A stretch of 64,000 nucleotides of DNA from Immersiella caudata (taxonomy: Eukaryota > Ascomycota > Sordariomycetes > Sordariales > Lasiosphaeriaceae), in assembly GCA_030512335.1 (NCBI GenBank), contig JAULSU010000002.1:3472001-3536000 (forward strand). The letters run 5' to 3'. The notes beneath the pieces are model-generated. The model was given only the letters and a program-made list of their open reading frames with translations. It had not been told where the DNA came from and made no database searches. Both the position numbers and the translations under genes were made by a program. Shown piece by piece: positions 33,459 to 44,215 of the stretch. The first letter of the stretch is position 1, and the number at the start of each line of letters is the position of its first letter.

Positions 33459-34061
33459 TCATTGCTCTGTCTTCGATGGTGCAGGCTCCTGAACAGTCTC
33501 CCCACGCAGATTCGCCAGCCTCAACTGGTTCCTCTTGCCCAGAATGCGCAGCGTGTTCTGGCGCTCAAGATCGCACATCTCATTCCAATTTGCAATCCGA
33601 CTGACCGTTCCGTCTCTGCCAATAACCATGGGTCCGAGCTTGTCCAGGGTAACTGCAGCACCGTTGACCTCAATCACCGTATTGCCTTCCTCTCCGGTGG
33701 AAGCGGGCAACGCTGGCAACGCTTTCGGCGCTCCTCCAGCTGGCTCCGACGCCGAAGCCGACGCCGACGATGTGGAGGCTTTACCACCACCAACTCCTTC
33801 CTCAACCGCAGCGGCGTCTGCAACGGTAGGGTAGAGGCGCTCCGCTGGCGCTGGTGCTGGCGCAGGGGCGGCCTCAGCCTGGTGCTGAGATGTCGAGCTC
33901 CCGGGGACCGGTGACGTGCTCGGTGCCTGTGCTGCTGCCGCGGTGCTGGCGTTGCGTGCGGGGATCATCCTCACGCAGTGTTGCTGTCGCGGGGAGTGGA
34001 AATAGCGGGAATGAATTGCTGGTCGAACGAGACGACGGCAAATGAGGCCGGTGGGGGTCAT
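33459..34061 (-). CDS. Conserved fungal protein of unknown function, probably mitochondrial
   Basis: Single exon, 200 aa from the ATG at 34061. The N-terminus is Arg/Ser/His-rich without acids (RRLVRPAIHSRYFHSPRQ), as in a mitochondrial presequence. An Ala/Pro/Ser-rich low-complexity stretch of about 90 residues follows. The C-terminal about 65 residues look folded and conserved: VTLDKLGPMVIGRDGTVSRI then ANWNEMCDLERQNTLRILGK. I associate this block with an uncharacterised ascomycete family but assign no function. A second ATG at residue 32 would remove the presequence. It converges on the bZIP gene. Confidence 0.65.
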   Translation of the reverse strand: MTPTGLICRRLVRPAIHSRYFHSPRQQHCVRMIPARNASTAAAAQAPSTSPVPGSSTSQHQAEAAPAPAPAPAERLYPTVADAAAVEEGVGGGKASTSSASASASEPAGGAPKALPALPASTGEEGNTVIEVNGAAVTLDKLGPMVIGRDGTVSRIANWNEMCDLERQNTLRILGKRNQLRLANLRGETVQEPAPSKTEQ

Positions 34062-36082
34062 ACACGCGATCCCTGATGGTTTGCGGGACGGCGGTTTGAG
34101 AGGTGAGGTACTGTTATGGGTTGGAGAGTTTGGGGTGTGGGTGAGTGAGAAATTGAGGTTGGTGATTCGTCCGGGTGGGGTTGCAGCAGGTGAGATCGAG
34201 GCTTGAGGCTAGCTGGTGATCGGATCGATGTTGAGAATGCGGAGAGGAGCGTTATTGTTGTTGCTGCTGCTCTGTCGTCTGTGTGGCCGTGGATATTTTT
34301 TTTCTGGGTGGTGTTGCGATGCGCTGGGATTGCGTGCTGGCTTGGCGCGGATGTGGGATATGGATCAACGAATTTTGGAGTTTACAGTGTTCCGGTCTAC
34401 TTGCTGGGGTTTTGATCAAGGTGTCTGAATCATGAGAGTTGTCTTGTTGGTGTTTTATCTTGAGGTTCTGGTTGAGGTGGTTTGATGAGGTGCTTCTTGT
34501 TTGGAAGGGTCTAGAAGTATCCCTGGTTTTCATTGGTTTCTCCAAGGCTATTCCTCGCTCCTCCCCCGTCAACAAACAAGGTGAGCCCAGTTGAAGGTTC
34601 ACACTTGGATGAGCTCCTATCCGACACATTGCCAATCTTCTAAATTGATCATAGTATCCATTTATCTCGTCGTCGCATCCAGAGTGTCAATATAGACACT
34701 CGAACAAAGGTAACAGACCCACTGCGCCAACACCCCTATTCGCGCCGCAGTGCATCCTTCCAGCACAGGCAGGTGCATTTCAGCCCAGCGTTCTCCAGCG
34801 CCTTGCACTACTATGCGCGGATCCATACTGTAACCTGTACCCGGCCATGCCATCCACCGTCGAAATTGTGCCATCGCAACGGACACGCCCCCCCTCAAGT
34901 TCTCGCCCACGCCGGAGAGCCCAACTTGCAGGAATCCCAGGAACAATAACGTAACAGTTCCCAAAGAAAGATGGTCGATCCCGTCCAGACCCAGACCGAA
35001 GGGCCCTTCATGCCTCGGGGTTGAAGCCCGACGATAGCCACGTCGGTTCGCCGGGTATGCGCAGCGGTGGACAGATGCAGCCTGGATCCCTCGTGGGTCG
35101 AGCCCGCCCCCTTGAAAACAATGTGTCAACATTGCAGCGTCCGCTCCTCCCTTCTGCCGGCGCAGATGACTGACATCCCGCGGACGTGCTTCTGCCTCGG
35201 TGGTGCTCTTCAGCTCGCCCCCCCCCCCCCCCCCCCCCCCCCACGGAGTTGGCCGATGAAGCGGTTGATGGAACCGAAGGGCATGAATTCGGAAAAGGCT
35301 GGTTTCCTGTGCCCCCATCTAGACTCATGGCGCTCCCTCGAGCCGAGGGAACGCCGCGCGCGTGTCTGTGATCACTTCGGTCAGCTGGCTACTGTGGTTC
35401 ACGCCCAGCCCAGCCTCCTCTTCTGATGTGGGGGAGCCGGGAGGGAGAGACAGAGGCCCGCAGGTCCCTAACTTGGCCGTAGGTCAACCCCCCTGACACG
35501 TCTGGCTGACGCTCTGGCCCCCGAAAGATAGGTCTGCTCGATTCTGAGGTCGACATCGACTGCTCTAGTCGTCTTTGGTAGTTGTGGGATCAATGCCTGA
35601 GTCGAAAGCTTGACTCTTCACCTCGTTTTCTACAGCGAAAGCGAGCGCCGAGAGTCTGACCACGGTCCCGAGTGAAGCGTCAACGAGCGCCCACGCTGCA
35701 ATGATCCTTCTCGCCAACAGAAACCTAACATGGCTAGGAGTCGCCGGGTGTCATCCCAAGAGCTTGAGGGAACCAGCGTCTAGGGACAGCGAAGTCATCA
35801 CCTCCCTTCTTTCTGATGAAGACATGGGCCCTACAGAACCGAACAACAACATACGAGTAACGGTGGCAAAACGTCCGTATCACGGCCAGACACAATATTG
35901 TATCGAGCATTCGGATCCAGTCAACAAACCTTCGTCTTGTCGACACCGTCGAACCCTTCCCACCCCACGACACGTATCCAAGCCTCCAACTTTGCCGAGA
36001 TCCTTCAACACTCCTGCTCCAGACCGGAACTTCCACAGCTGAACATTATCAACAGAAGCCATCAAATGCAAAACTAAAGGCC
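34062..36082. other. Intergenic, no supported gene
   Basis: About 2 kb upstream of the small mitochondrial-type protein, running to the tRNA-like cluster. It contains a short GTT/GCT repeat near 34250-34270 and the long C tract described separately. No frame has a recognisable signature. Confidence 0.5.
35218..35242. repeat. Homopolymer tract of 25 C
   Basis: Uninterrupted run of 25 C on the plus strand. Length is likely to vary between individuals and to be error-prone in sequencing. Confidence 0.95.
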
Positions 36083-36194
36083 TGCGGTTTATGTGGATCT
36101 AACACATGACCTTCAGATAATCTTGGGGAGGCGAACCTCGCTGCGATTGAAGTTTTACTTCAGTCTGACGCTCTCCTAGCTGAGCTAAACCCAC
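36083..36194 (-). tRNA. tRNA-Phe(GAA)-like gene with 39-nt intron, probably defective
   Basis: On the minus strand the sequence starts GTGGGTTTAGCTCAGCTAGG, continues through anticodon loop CTGAAG, has a 39-nt intron, then ATCTGAAGGTC and ends CACATAAACCGCA. Removing the intron leaves 73 nt, the normal tRNA-Phe length. The intron follows the base after the anticodon and contains CTTCA able to pair with TGAAG, both usual for nuclear tRNA-Phe introns. Two changes suggest loss of function: base 2 of the acceptor stem is T instead of C, and the T-loop reads TTAGATC instead of TTCGATC, altering the pol III B-box and the conserved C56. Confidence 0.65.
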
Positions 36195-36598
36195 TGCTGA
36201 TGTTGTGGATAGGATTCATGACTCGAATAGACCGGGGCAACCGACCCAGAAGGTCTGAATGGACATCCTCGATCCCCAGTTCCACCACTGGGGGAATACA
36301 GAAATCGGGATACAAAGCAGACTCTCTGGGGAGAAGAAAGTGCTCTCCGCGTGCGGGAAAGCCTTTTGACAAAACATGATACTCCCATGTCAGTCAGGGG
36401 GCCGTATGGGGCTTCTCCATAGCAGGCCTCGTCAAACTGCGACATGGCTACGCACGAATGTACAGACATCCCTTATTATTCTCGATGACAGACCTCCACC
36501 CCTCATCCGCACAGACACCGTCTAAGGCGAATAGGAAGTCAAAACCAGCACCGTCGACTCTGCTGAAAAAGCAGAGTCGCACAACAAAAAGAAAAGCT
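36195..36598. other. Spacer between tRNA-Phe-like loci
   Basis: About 400 bp, not similar by eye to the other spacer. No gene is seen. Confidence 0.5.
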
Positions 36599-36700
36599 TG
36601 CGGTTTATGTGGATCGAACACATGACCTTCAGATATCAACTGGATTGACGGGTTGAAGTTTTACTTCAGTCTGACGTTCTCCCAACTGAGCTAAACCCGC
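36599..36700 (-). tRNA. tRNA-Phe(GAA) with 29-nt intron
   Basis: Minus strand: GCGGGTTTAGCTCAGTTGGG, anticodon loop CTGAAG, a 29-nt intron containing ACTTCA, then ATCTGAAGGTC, T-arm ATGTGTTCGATCCACAT and acceptor AAACCGCA. Exons total 73 nt. A- and B-boxes are intact, and a pol III terminator (TTTTCTTTTT on the minus strand) follows immediately. This is the best of the three copies. One oddity is the D-stem 3' strand, which reads GAAC rather than GAGC, giving a C11-A24 mismatch; the neighbouring copy keeps GAGC. Confidence 0.85.
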
Positions 36701-37084
36701 TTCTTGATGCCGTTGTGGGTTGGTAATGCGCCTTCAACAGATCTGACTGGAGCGAAAGGGGGTTGAACGGGGCTCTGTTTTGCTTCCCACTCCACAGCGG
36801 TGGAGGCAAGAGGGGAACATCAGTCAAGTGTACAGGTGAACATCTCCTTACCGTTAACGCCGTCTTGCTTGATCGGTTGATAGGGTACTCGGTGCGATTC
36901 TCCGCCGAAGTTGCATAACCGTCCAGCGCGACAGGCTCGTGGCCCCAAACCAAAACCACCAAGGAGCCCAGCTTTGAGTAATTCACTCCTTAACCCCCCT
37001 CACAATCATAGATGATGTATCCCTCCTCCTGCCAAACCAGGATCGACCCCTCTGCGCTTGGTGATCACCAACGAGAACCACCAA
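36701..37084. other. Spacer between tRNA-Phe-like loci
   Basis: About 380 bp, upstream of the intact tRNA. No gene is seen. Confidence 0.5.
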
Positions 37085-37247
37085 GAAGGATGTGCATTTA
37101 ACACACGACTTTCAGATGTGCCAGATGAAAGTTGATCATAAGCGGAAGTCTTCTGTAGAGATCTTCACCAGCTGCTCGGCGACACCCACTACGTGCGGAA
37201 ATGGTGCCTAGAACAGACTGGGGCCCTCCCAACTGAGCTCAACTCGC
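37085..37247 (-). pseudogene. Degenerate tRNA-Phe relic with long insertion
   Basis: The minus strand begins GCGAGTTGAGCTCAGTTGGG, matching the tRNA-Phe 5' half (acceptor, D-arm) with scattered changes. About 100 bp later the 3' half reappears as CATCTGAAAGTCGTGTGTTA and continues into a CACAT T-arm strand. The anticodon loop is destroyed (CTGTTC in place of CTGAAG). The T-loop is altered and the 3' acceptor strand is missing, so it cannot make a tRNA. Confidence 0.6.
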
Positions 37248-37407
37248 TGTTGATGCCGTTTACCTAGTGAGATGAGATTCATAGGCGATGCTCGCTGCTC
37301 AGTGTCGGAACGAAACTGCCATTTTTCTAAACTTCTCTCCCTTTGTGCCTGCCACAGGCGCCACCTGAGCACAGGTCAAAGTAGCCTCTTGCCCAACAAC
37401 AATCCCA

Positions 37408-39173
37408 TCAAGCACCGCCAACGATGCCCACAGAGCCGCTCGTGCCCTCCGCTCCCGGTCCCGATCCTGAGGATGGACCTCCCCGCTTCTCGAGGGCCCT
37501 GAACTTGTTTACAACCCTCTCGATGCCGTCGCATCCCTTCTCAAGCGTTGCCATCTTGGGGCCGTACGAGAAGCGGATGAAGTGGTGGCAAGGACTGTCG
37601 AATAAGTCTCTGCGACGAGCAGGGTTCAGATCAAAGAAGATACCCGGCACGATGATGACCTTTTCCTCCAGGCAGGCCTGGAAGAAGTTGAGACCGTCGG
37701 AGACGGGGCCGGGAAGGCCCTCCAGGTTGAGCCAGAGGTACTGTGGGAGGTCAGTTGTGACTTCGGTGAGAGGGCTGGAGGGGATGCATACGAAGGTCGA
37801 GTCAGGGACGAGCTTGATGGTGAAGCCCATCGCACGCAGACGGCCGACGACGTAGTCGCGCTTGTCGCGAAAGTGGTGCTGGAGGGCGATCATCTCCTTC
37901 TTCACTAATCCGGGTTCGAGCATGGGGATTGCGGCCTCCTGGAACGGGACGTTGGTTCCACCATCGAGGTAAGAACCGCAGGAACCGATGCTGTGCTTGC
38001 GGACTTAGCTTCACGTTTCACTTCATGATGGAGGGAGACCAACGCCTTGATGAACTCCTTGGGGCCGATGATCCAGGCCACACGCCAACCCGGAAGACGG
38101 AAGCGCTTTGTGAGACCGTCGATGATGAGGACATCGTCTTCGTCGACGTCAATCACGTTTTCCTGTTTATATGGTTAGCCATCACCTCGCGGTTTGGATA
38201 TGGGAAGCGTAGCGTACGGCAGCGCTGATGGTCGTTCCATCACAGTCCGATGTGTAGTTGTAGCCAGCATAGAACTCATCGCTGACAAGAGTGGCACGCT
38301 CTCGGCAGATATCCTGTATCTCAGCCAACTCTGGGTTTGCCACAACGCGCCCAGTTGGGTTGCGGGGGTTAGATGTGATGATGACGCCAGTTCCGCGGGC
38401 AATCTCCTCGGCGATCTTGTCCGGGTGGATGTGGTATCCATCCTCTTCTGACAGGGGGACTGGGACGGCGGCGAAGTTCTTGAACAGGGACAACATCTCA
38501 TTGTATGCCGTGTAGTCGGGAATGAAGAAACCGACGTAGGCGTTGTTCAGCACGGCGGCGATACGGATTAGACCAGCGCGGCCACCAGGAACGATTGCGA
38601 CATTCTCCCAGGTGTACTGGCTGGGCTTGCCCTTTCGGTGCATCTCGTTGTAGAGATGGGCCACAGCCTCTCTGAGAGGCTTGATCCCTGCCGTCGGGCC
38701 ATACTCACGGCTGTCGGGGTTGAGCTCGAGGTGAGTTGGACGGGGGAAGCAACCTTTGATGTCGTCCTCAACCTTCAAACCGGGGACTTATTAGATGGTC
38801 GGCTGTCTTGAACAAGATGGGTCTCATACCTCGGGGGCGCCCTCTGTTGGGGGTGTCAGCATCAAACGACACTGCCCAAGGGAGATGGTGGAACAATCAG
38901 ACAATACATACGGCCTAGATTTGCCCACTTGTCGGGCTCGTCGAAGAAGCCATGCTCGCCGGCTCGCTCCGTACACCACACAACACCGGTCGAGGCTCTG
39001 GTGGCGTCAAGACCGGCATGGGGTAGATGTCCTTCGTGGGCAGCTCTGAACTGGCGGTGAATCTTACTCGATGCCTCGCTCAAACTCGGCTCCCCGACGG
39101 AAAATCGGCGACAGGGTCTGGGGACTCCCGTGTTTCTGTTGATGCTGAATTTGCGAGCGAATGAAAACGACAT
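37408..39173 (-). CDS. Class I/II PLP-dependent aminotransferase (five exons)
   Basis: Exons are 39173-38912, 38843-38830, 38772-38218, 38162-38044 and 37990-37408 (510 aa). Introns of 68, 57, 55 and 53 bp have GTATGT, GTATGA, GTACGC and GTTGGT donors. The second exon is only 14 nt; it is required to make ANLGQGAPEVEDDI, the conserved N-terminal cofactor-pocket signature. Other fold type I landmarks are NPDSREYGPTAGIKPLREAV, TSNPRNPTGRVV, SDEFYAGYNY, and LTKRFRLPGWRVAW with the Schiff-base lysine at about 296. FIRFSYGPKMATLE carries the carboxylate-binding arginine. The fold resembles aspartate/aromatic aminotransferases; the substrate is not determined. An upstream in-frame ATG at 39206 would add 11 residues. 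Which start is used is uncertain. Confidence 0.9.
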
Positions 39174-41774
39174 GTTGACGATTTCTTCCTTTTCCAGCCC
39201 GGGCATAGCAACCAGGTCGGAATGCGGTTTGCAGAGGCAAAACCTGTTGCTGTATTTGTACCCGGAAATCGAATTTGCGGGCCGGCAGTGAACAAAGACT
39301 CGAGCAGGGCAGAGCGTTTCACGACAGCCAAACCGTGAAGCTTATGTCTCCCCTGAAAAGTATGGATGAAGCGAAAGCATTTGGGACCGCAACCCTGAAG
39401 CCCAATCCTACGCTTCTTGTTCACCGACTAAACATATTCCGGGCAGCGCCCAGCAGCTAGAAAAACACCGCTACACACAGTGCTATGCACGTCGGGCTTA
39501 CCCGAGATCTGAGTGGCCAGTGGAACGTAGCTGGCTCGTACTTTTCCCGCCCTGCGTCCGGTTCGACAGCATGCTAGAAATGTCGAGTCTGATTGGTGTG
39601 ATTTCCTCGACTCTCCGCTCCCAGGACGGAGGCGTGGGAGGCTCGTTTGCCATCCCATCTTGTTGCAAGCCGTGGGGAGGTCCAGCTAGGCTGTTAGCTA
39701 GGCTAGTGCTCGAACTGTGTTATCAAGAGAGTGTTTGTTTGGGCACCGCTACTGAACGAATTGGGGAACCTGTTTTCGTACCTGTTTTGTCACTCTCTGA
39801 ATTCGGGACTGGAGGTTGTTGAATGAGTTGTCAGCAATCAACCCCACTCCTGACAAGCTTTGGGCAGGTCCCCTGCCAAGGACTCTAGGCCTTCACCGCT
39901 GATCCTCTCCTCTGTTTGACTGTGCAGAAAAAGCTGGACAAACGCAAAACTATTCTGCCTGGGGCATAAAGGAGAAACGAGACGGTGTGACCTAAGAATA
40001 CGTTCATCGATCACGTATTGAGGCTGTATCTCAATCAACTGGTCGGGGCTTCCTGTGGAAGCAGTAGCTCCACCCACCACGCTTTCCTATGTGAGAAAGT
40101 CGAGGGTGACGGGAATCTTGCTGGGCCCATGATTTGTAGAAAATCTCAGCAAGAAAGCGGGAGAATACCCGTGAGCTGATATGCTGTTATAGATGCTTGT
40201 GCGGTAGGCCACATGGGTGGCCTAGGCGAAAGTTGGCGGAACTTCTGCGTTCCACCTCCCGGCAGGTAGGTAGGTGCCTGCCTAACTTTGCTGTGGTGCT
40301 GGCCTGAAGCGTCGAGCAGCCGCCAACACTACGGCAGTTTGAGCTTCTGAGCTTTCCGAAATGGAGGATGTGTCTTCTTGAAAATTCATGCTAGGAAGAT
40401 GCCGTTGCAACGGCCTCACATCCCGATGCACCAGTGTTTGACATGCAGTGAAAACCTCCGATGCGGTAAGTGTTTCAACCAGCCACGCTGCCGATCTCCA
40501 GTCTGACCGTTGTTCCAGCGTCGATCGTGTTTATGATCTCCGCGCTGCGTCAGACCGATGCGGATCTGTGGTTGAGATGGGCTTACATCGCCAACTAGGC
40601 AAGATTACCGTGATTATTTTCTCCCAGCAAGCGAGACGTGATGCTGGCGGCCATCGCGGGCTTTCGCTCTCCCCGGACCCGGTAATTTGATGCCAAGCCA
40701 GCCGAGGGAACTATGCCAAGCCCACGGTTGATGCAAGTCGCGTGACCGCGTAAAGTGGTTTTATTCTCCGTTAAGCGGCCCAGCCGTGAGGTGTGACGTC
40801 TGCAGGATGCACTGCCCTTGCCGAACACATGCCAAGTTTCAAAGGTGAAGAAGGCAGAAGCAATCGAGAGATCACTGTGAATCTCGAGACATGTGTGATG
40901 CTATACGTCAGAAACCCGCCCAACGGGTTTTCCAGCCGTGTCGCCCCATATTTACGAATCTGGCATCAAAGAACGAGGGGGCCTGTCGCTGCGACCCCTC
41001 CGTCGACCTCGCTGAGCGCCTCCCGCTCAACAACGCAGCCAAGCAGCCAAGCAGCCAAGCAAGCGACGGTGGCAAGGGATCGTCTCTGTTCGACGCGGTC
41101 GCCCAGGCTTCTGACAGCCCGCCCAAACTAGAACGGGCAGCGCCGAAGCGCTCTGATTGCCAGTTGAATACTGACCATCAACGTGATTGAGCACGCTTGG
41201 CTTGAAGGGGTTGGCTGCTTCATTGAGTGGCTCCACCCATTGTAACCTTGTGAAGCTCCCCACACTCTCTCGCCCTTATTCAGCCTCACTTCGTTCACCA
41301 ACACCTCACACTTCCTCCTTCCTTCACCCAACCGCGTCTCATCGGCATCAGTCCACCCGCCCTTCTGCCAGCTAGGTTGTGCGCCCTCCGGTAAACCTCT
41401 CCTTGCAACCCCCTCAATTAACTTTTCTCACGCCTGGGAAACTTTCAAAATGGGAAAACGCAAGTAGGTTATCGGCCTCAACAGCGAGGTGCTTGGGAAC
41501 TCTACGCAGTAAGCTCCCACGGCTTTGCCTCCTCGCGTATCGGAGACGAATATTCCATATCTCCAAACATTCCGGTCCCCGAACCTCCCGCATCGTTCCG
41601 ATCGCCCCTTTCGCGCTCTATCGCTTGATCGATCCCATCTCCGACGCTATTTACCTCGCTGGCTCCGCCCGCCGCTATCAGCTGTCCTGTGCGCCGACGA
41701 CCTCCACTCGCACCCGCTCAACTACCCCACAAAAGCTTGGTTTTCAACATAGCGGGACGCCCGGATCTCCCCCC
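39174..41774. other. Intergenic between divergent aminotransferase and phosphatase genes
   Basis: About 2.6 kb without a supported gene. A small imperfect palindrome GGCAGGTAGGTAGGTGCCTG lies near 40260, and a tandem AGCCAAGC repeat at about 41039-41063. The last about 400 bp is CT-rich like a leader. It includes ATG 41450, read as MGKRK then TAG, which is either an upstream ORF or a 14-nt first exon of the phosphatase. Confidence 0.5.
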
Positions 41775-42901
41775 ATGCTGGTGCAAGAAGCGGTCCGCTC
41801 GTGGGTTGCAATGGCAATCGGCATCAAGGTCGTATCGAAAAGGAGTGCGAGGGTGTACGTCGAAGACGAGGGCGAGAACAACGAGAAAGATGGCTCTCGA
41901 CAAAATTTGAGGAGGGCCTCAGCATACGAAGACACAATCCTCATTGCTACCAAGAAGGATTCGATATGCACTGCAAACAGCCAGACGACCCTTTCAAGCC
42001 AACCGAGCCGCCAGACAAGCCTCGAGGTCTCGCCTTCAATCTCCACTGCAAGGGTGGACCAAAAACTAGATATCGCCGTATCAGGCTCAGGGGCGCCTGC
42101 TGAGGGGACGAACGGCGCTTATCCAGGGGCGATGGAGATGTTTGGATCCGTCCAGGAGTACGACGCATTCGTAAACCCAGGCAGCGAAACCCTACCCGCC
42201 GCTGGTCGGCCACTTAACTTCGGAGTTGTGGTACCCGGCGTCTACCGAAGTAGTTTTCCTCAAGAAGAAGACTATGCGTTCGTCGAGGGGCTGAAGCTGA
42301 AGACCGTTGTGTAAGTGGTCCTGCGGGCATCTTTTTGTTACTTTGCTGACGAGAGTGTTGTAGCACACTCGTCCAGAAGGACTTTCCCGAGGGATACCAC
42401 GCGTTCATCAGCAACAACGGTATCAAGCACCATGTCTTCGACATGAAGGGTACCAAGAAGCAAGAGATCCCAATCAAGACGATGAGGTCCATTCTGAGGC
42501 TCGTGCTCGACCGCCAAAATCATCCGCTCCTGATGCACTGCAACCATGGCCGGGTATGTATTCCCTCGTAGGACTACTTGTGGCCGAATTACCTTGCTAA
42601 CGCTTCCTAGCATCGAACCGGATGTGTGGTAGCGGTTGTTCGCAAAGTATCCGGTTGGGATCTTGGTCACATCCTTCAAGAATACCGGAACTTTGCCGAG
42701 CCCAAAGTTCGGGATTGTGATATTAACTATATCACCGGATTCGAGTTGACCGAGATCTCAAATCTCTTTAAGAGTGCGGGGTGGCAATTCCGAACGCGCA
42801 ACTTCATCCGAGCAACAGTCTTCGCCCTCTTTGTCCTAATCATTTGGCTCTTCTCGGGGGTGAAGATGGCTGCAGCGCCAAAACGGAAGCTCGAGAAGTG
42901 A
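41775..42901 (+). CDS. SIW14/OCA-type atypical dual-specificity phosphatase (three exons, start uncertain)
   Basis: Exons are 41775-42310, 42364-42553 and 42611-42901 (338 aa from this start). The 53- and 57-bp introns have GTAAGT and GTATGT donors. The catalytic P-loop is HCNHGRHRTGCV (Cys-x5-Arg), split by the second intron. Upstream is VVVPGVYRSSFPQEEDYAFVEGLKLKTVV-type sequence (visible as FGVVVPGVYRSSFP and LKLKTVVTLVQKDFPEGY), the plant-and-fungi atypical DSP signature. Relatives such as Siw14 remove the 5-beta phosphate of inositol pyrophosphates. A hydrophobic segment near the C-terminus (ATVFALFVLIIWLFSG) suggests a membrane tail, unlike yeast Siw14. The frame stays open upstream to before 41510. 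A model with a 14-nt exon (41450-41463) spliced to 41510 gives 431 aa. Confidence 0.85.
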
Positions 42902-43624
42902 GAAGGGTCATCCGTGGAACACCACGACCTACTTTCCCTTTGTCTCCCCCTTTTTGGCTCATCCACCACATATACCCATTTCCACCTCATACTTTTCCTT
43001 CGAATGTATCACCGAGAGATGGAATATCTCTCTTTTGGGTCGGTTTGGTTTTCGACACCCTTGGCGTACAGACAGGAGTTAGGGGATACCAGGTGTACAG
43101 CATAAGTGGATTCTGAAGAGGGGAAGGCTTGGTGTCCCGCAGCCAGTGAAGTTTGCGAGGAAAAGTTCTGCACAACGGCCAAGGCTGTGATCATTGTTGG
43201 TTGGCTGCATTCTTTCTTCACCATTTCGCATTGAGCCGGAATAGAAAACAGGAAAGGCCTTGAACGGAGACTATCAAGCGCTGAGCGGTCTCCTGGAGTT
43301 TACATTGATAGTTTATTGCTTTCCTGGAGGCACTCTGCTTTTTGATGCATGATCCTGTTTGTTATTGCCTTTCTATTCTTATGTCTATTTCTTGTGTGTG
43401 GTACCAGCCGGGACCGTGTCATGGACTCAGGCGCAGAAGCATCGGGGCTTTCGAGAAGAAGAATTGGGCGAAAAGACTCGGTTCACCAATGCATTATTGT
43501 ACAAGATCTAGACAAGAGCGATGAGGGGGCGATGCCTTCTAGTCTATCAAAGAACAAAACCCCCAAGACGCCAGACCAATGCATCCCCAATTGTGTGTTA
43601 CATCCATCCAGTCCGCCGCTTCCA
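42902..43624. other. Intergenic between convergent genes
   Basis: 3' flanks of the phosphatase and the small membrane protein. No supported gene. Confidence 0.55.
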
Positions 43625-44215
43625 TCACTCATCATCTTTGTAAACACCCCATTTATTCAATTCCTTCCTCTCTTGTTCCTCTGCCTTTCGATCTCCGGTT
43701 GCGTAGGTATATCCACCAGCAATGCAGTTCACTGTGCCTAGACCCATCGCTGTCAAGCGCACGGCGCCGCGGACGGAGAACTTTTTGGCTAAGGAGGCGG
43801 GGCGGCGACGCGCAGCGAGGAGAATATACATGCCGCTCCACGCGGCGGTCATGCCGGCCGAGTCAACTTTGAAACCGGCGACGCTGAGGTAGCTGCTGAA
43901 GACGAGGAGGGGGGTGAAGAGCATGGGAAGGGCTTGGAAAGGGCGGTAGTGTAGGGCTGTGATGAGGGTTGCTAGACCCATGGGGGGCATAGAGGAGTCT
44001 GTTTGGTGTGTTAGTGGTGGCTTTGATGTTGGTGGGCTTATGGGAAAGGGTAGTGTGTGCCGTGAGATGTGTTTTGGTGGTGGTGAGGTGATGCTCGTGA
44101 AGCCTCATGCTGGGTCGGCGTCTCGAGATGAAAAGAGAAAAAAAAACTCACTTCCCCAGCCCTTGAGGGCCGCAATCACCGACTTTGGTGGCTCGGAATC
44201 CTCAGTGCCTGCCAT
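43625..44215 (-). CDS. Small fungal membrane protein, possibly mitochondrial (Aim19-like?)
   Basis: Exons are 44215-44152 and 43998-43625, with a 153-bp intron (GTGAGT donor, AACAG acceptor), giving 145 aa. The product starts MAGTEDSEPPKSVIAALKGW and continues through the join as GNSSMPPMGLATLITALHYR. Hydrophobic stretches (FQALPMLFTPLLVFSSYL, AGMTAAWSGMYILLAA, AVRLTAMGLGTVNCIAGG) suggest two to four membrane segments. The basic patch AARRRPAS follows the second hydrophobic stretch, and the tail KAEEQERKELNKWG is charged. Size and topology recall the fungal Aim19 family of mitochondrial membrane proteins, but this is a weak resemblance from memory. It is divergent from the HLJ1-type gene with 813 bp between starts. 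Confidence 0.65.
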
